NCBI GenBank assembly: GCA_012841485.1 | Contig: DUUU01000333.1 | Span: 1-5,359, forward strand | Origin: Armatimonadota bacterium | GTDB lineage: Bacteria; Armatimonadota; JAAZEB01 | Direction of reading: 5' to 3' | Length of the DNA stretch: 5,359 nt | Shown: positions 4,867 to 5,359 of the stretch, one piece after another | Position numbering within the stretch: position 1 is the stretch's first letter | Layout of the letters: the number at the start of each line of letters is the position of its first letter | Made by a program: the position numbers and the translations under genes | The notes under the pieces: model-generated | What the model was told of the DNA's origin: nothing | Seen by the model: the letters and a program-made list of their open reading frames with translations, nothing else | Database searches by the model: none

Positions 4867-5359
4867 ATGTCGATTTTGATCCAGAAACCGCTTCCGGAAG
4901 AGTATCACCGGCTGAAGCCGGAGGAGTTGGACGCACGCATCGCCGCGGCCAGATCGGCGCTCGGCAGCGAGGTGGTGATTCTGGGCCACCACTACCAGCG
5001 TGACGAGATCATCAAGCACGTCGATTTCACGGGCGACTCCTTCAAGCTCTCGCGGCTGGCCGCCGACCGGCGTGAGGCGAAGGCGATCGTCTTCTGCGGC
5101 GTCCACTTCATGGCGGAGAGCGCCGATATCCTCGCGGCGGACCACCAGCGCGTCATCCTCCCCAACCTGGAGGCGGGATGCTCGATGGCCGATATGGCCA
5201 ACCGCGAGCAGGTCGAGGCATGCTGGCAGCAACTGACTGCCGTTGTCGGCGACGGCACGGTGCCGATCACCTACGTCAACTCCAGTGCCGACCTGAAAGC
5301 GTTTTGTGGCGAGCGCGGCGGCGCCGTGTGCACCTCGTCTAACGCGGTGAGTATCATCA
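4867..5359 (+). CDS. nadA: Quinolinate synthase NadA, N-terminal part (runs off right edge)
   Basis: The first 164 residues are present. NadA is a cytoplasmic [4Fe-4S] enzyme that condenses iminoaspartate (from NadB or aspartate dehydrogenase) with dihydroxyacetone phosphate to give quinolinate, the precursor of NAD. Visible family motifs are VILGHHYQRDEI (His41 and Tyr43, substrate binding), FTGDSFKLSRLA (Ser58), FCGVHFMAESADIL (75-89), LPNLEAGCSMADM (98-110), ITYVNSSADLKA (134-145) and VCTSSNAVSII. By comparison with E. coli NadA, Cys105 in the GCSMAD motif is the first iron-sulfur ligand; the other two ligands lie in the missing part. Cys77 and Cys147 are additional. The ATG at 4867 is preceded by GAGG (4854-4857) at 9 bases; an in-frame GTG at 4861 is too close to that site. 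No nadB or nadC is in view, though either could follow. The gene has its own promoter at 4539-4568 and an unusually long structured leader, so control at the RNA level is possible. Confidence 0.97.
   Translation, partial: MSILIQKPLPEEYHRLKPEELDARIAAARSALGSEVVILGHHYQRDEIIKHVDFTGDSFKLSRLAADRREAKAIVFCGVHFMAESADILAADHQRVILPNLEAGCSMADMANREQVEACWQQLTAVVGDGTVPITYVNSSADLKAFCGERGGAVCTSSNAVSII

Noticed and set aside
3962..5232. Minus-strand frames opposite the lipoprotein gene and nadA
   Set aside because: They are shadows of well-recognised plus-strand proteins or read through the inverted repeat; no domain sequence or ribosome site was seen.

Overview
The window is a high-GC (roughly two-thirds G+C) bacterial chromosomal segment. 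It has five apparently intact or partial protein genes of ordinary bacterial type plus one small membrane protein I do not recognise. A pseudopilin-like protein with a [14 protein letters not shown] leader and a C-terminal ADGHVKW motif, a neutral-ceramidase-like protein and a long XRE-TPR protein would fit Armatimonadota or the Planctomycetota and relatives. This placement is an inference from family habits and no marker gene here proves it. There is no transposase, integrase, tRNA, rRNA or CRISPR array.

Layout. The left third (1-1524) is a minus-strand cluster read right to left: a pseudopilin-like protein (1524-850), 20 bases later a two-helix membrane protein with a Pro/Gly/Gln/Tyr repeat tail (829-281), and 82 bases later the N-terminus of a neutral/alkaline ceramidase-family protein (198 to beyond the left edge). 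A 398-base divergent intergenic region (1525-1922) follows, carrying GC-rich hairpins and a good sigma70-type promoter facing right. That promoter drives an XRE-type helix-turn-helix protein with a coiled coil and about eleven TPR-like repeats (1923-3764). Its stop overlaps, as GTGA, the start of a predicted lipoprotein with a carboxypeptidase-regulatory-like domain and a bacterial Ig-like domain (3761-4420). These two genes form a coupled unit.

The right end holds nadA (quinolinate synthase, NAD biosynthesis; 4867 to beyond the right edge). Upstream is a near-consensus promoter (TTGACA-18-TAGAAT, 4539-4568) and then an untranslated stretch of about 290 bases. Most of that stretch (4608-4832) is a nested inverted repeat: a 15-base closing stem, two arms of about 49 bases that each contain two local hairpins and also pair with each other over long range, and a 51-base apical region. 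The hairpin arms have changed sequence while keeping pairing, which indicates selection on structure. This is the most notable item in the window. It is either a structured leader RNA of nadA or an inverted pair of REP-like repeat units that landed there; a genome-wide copy count would decide.
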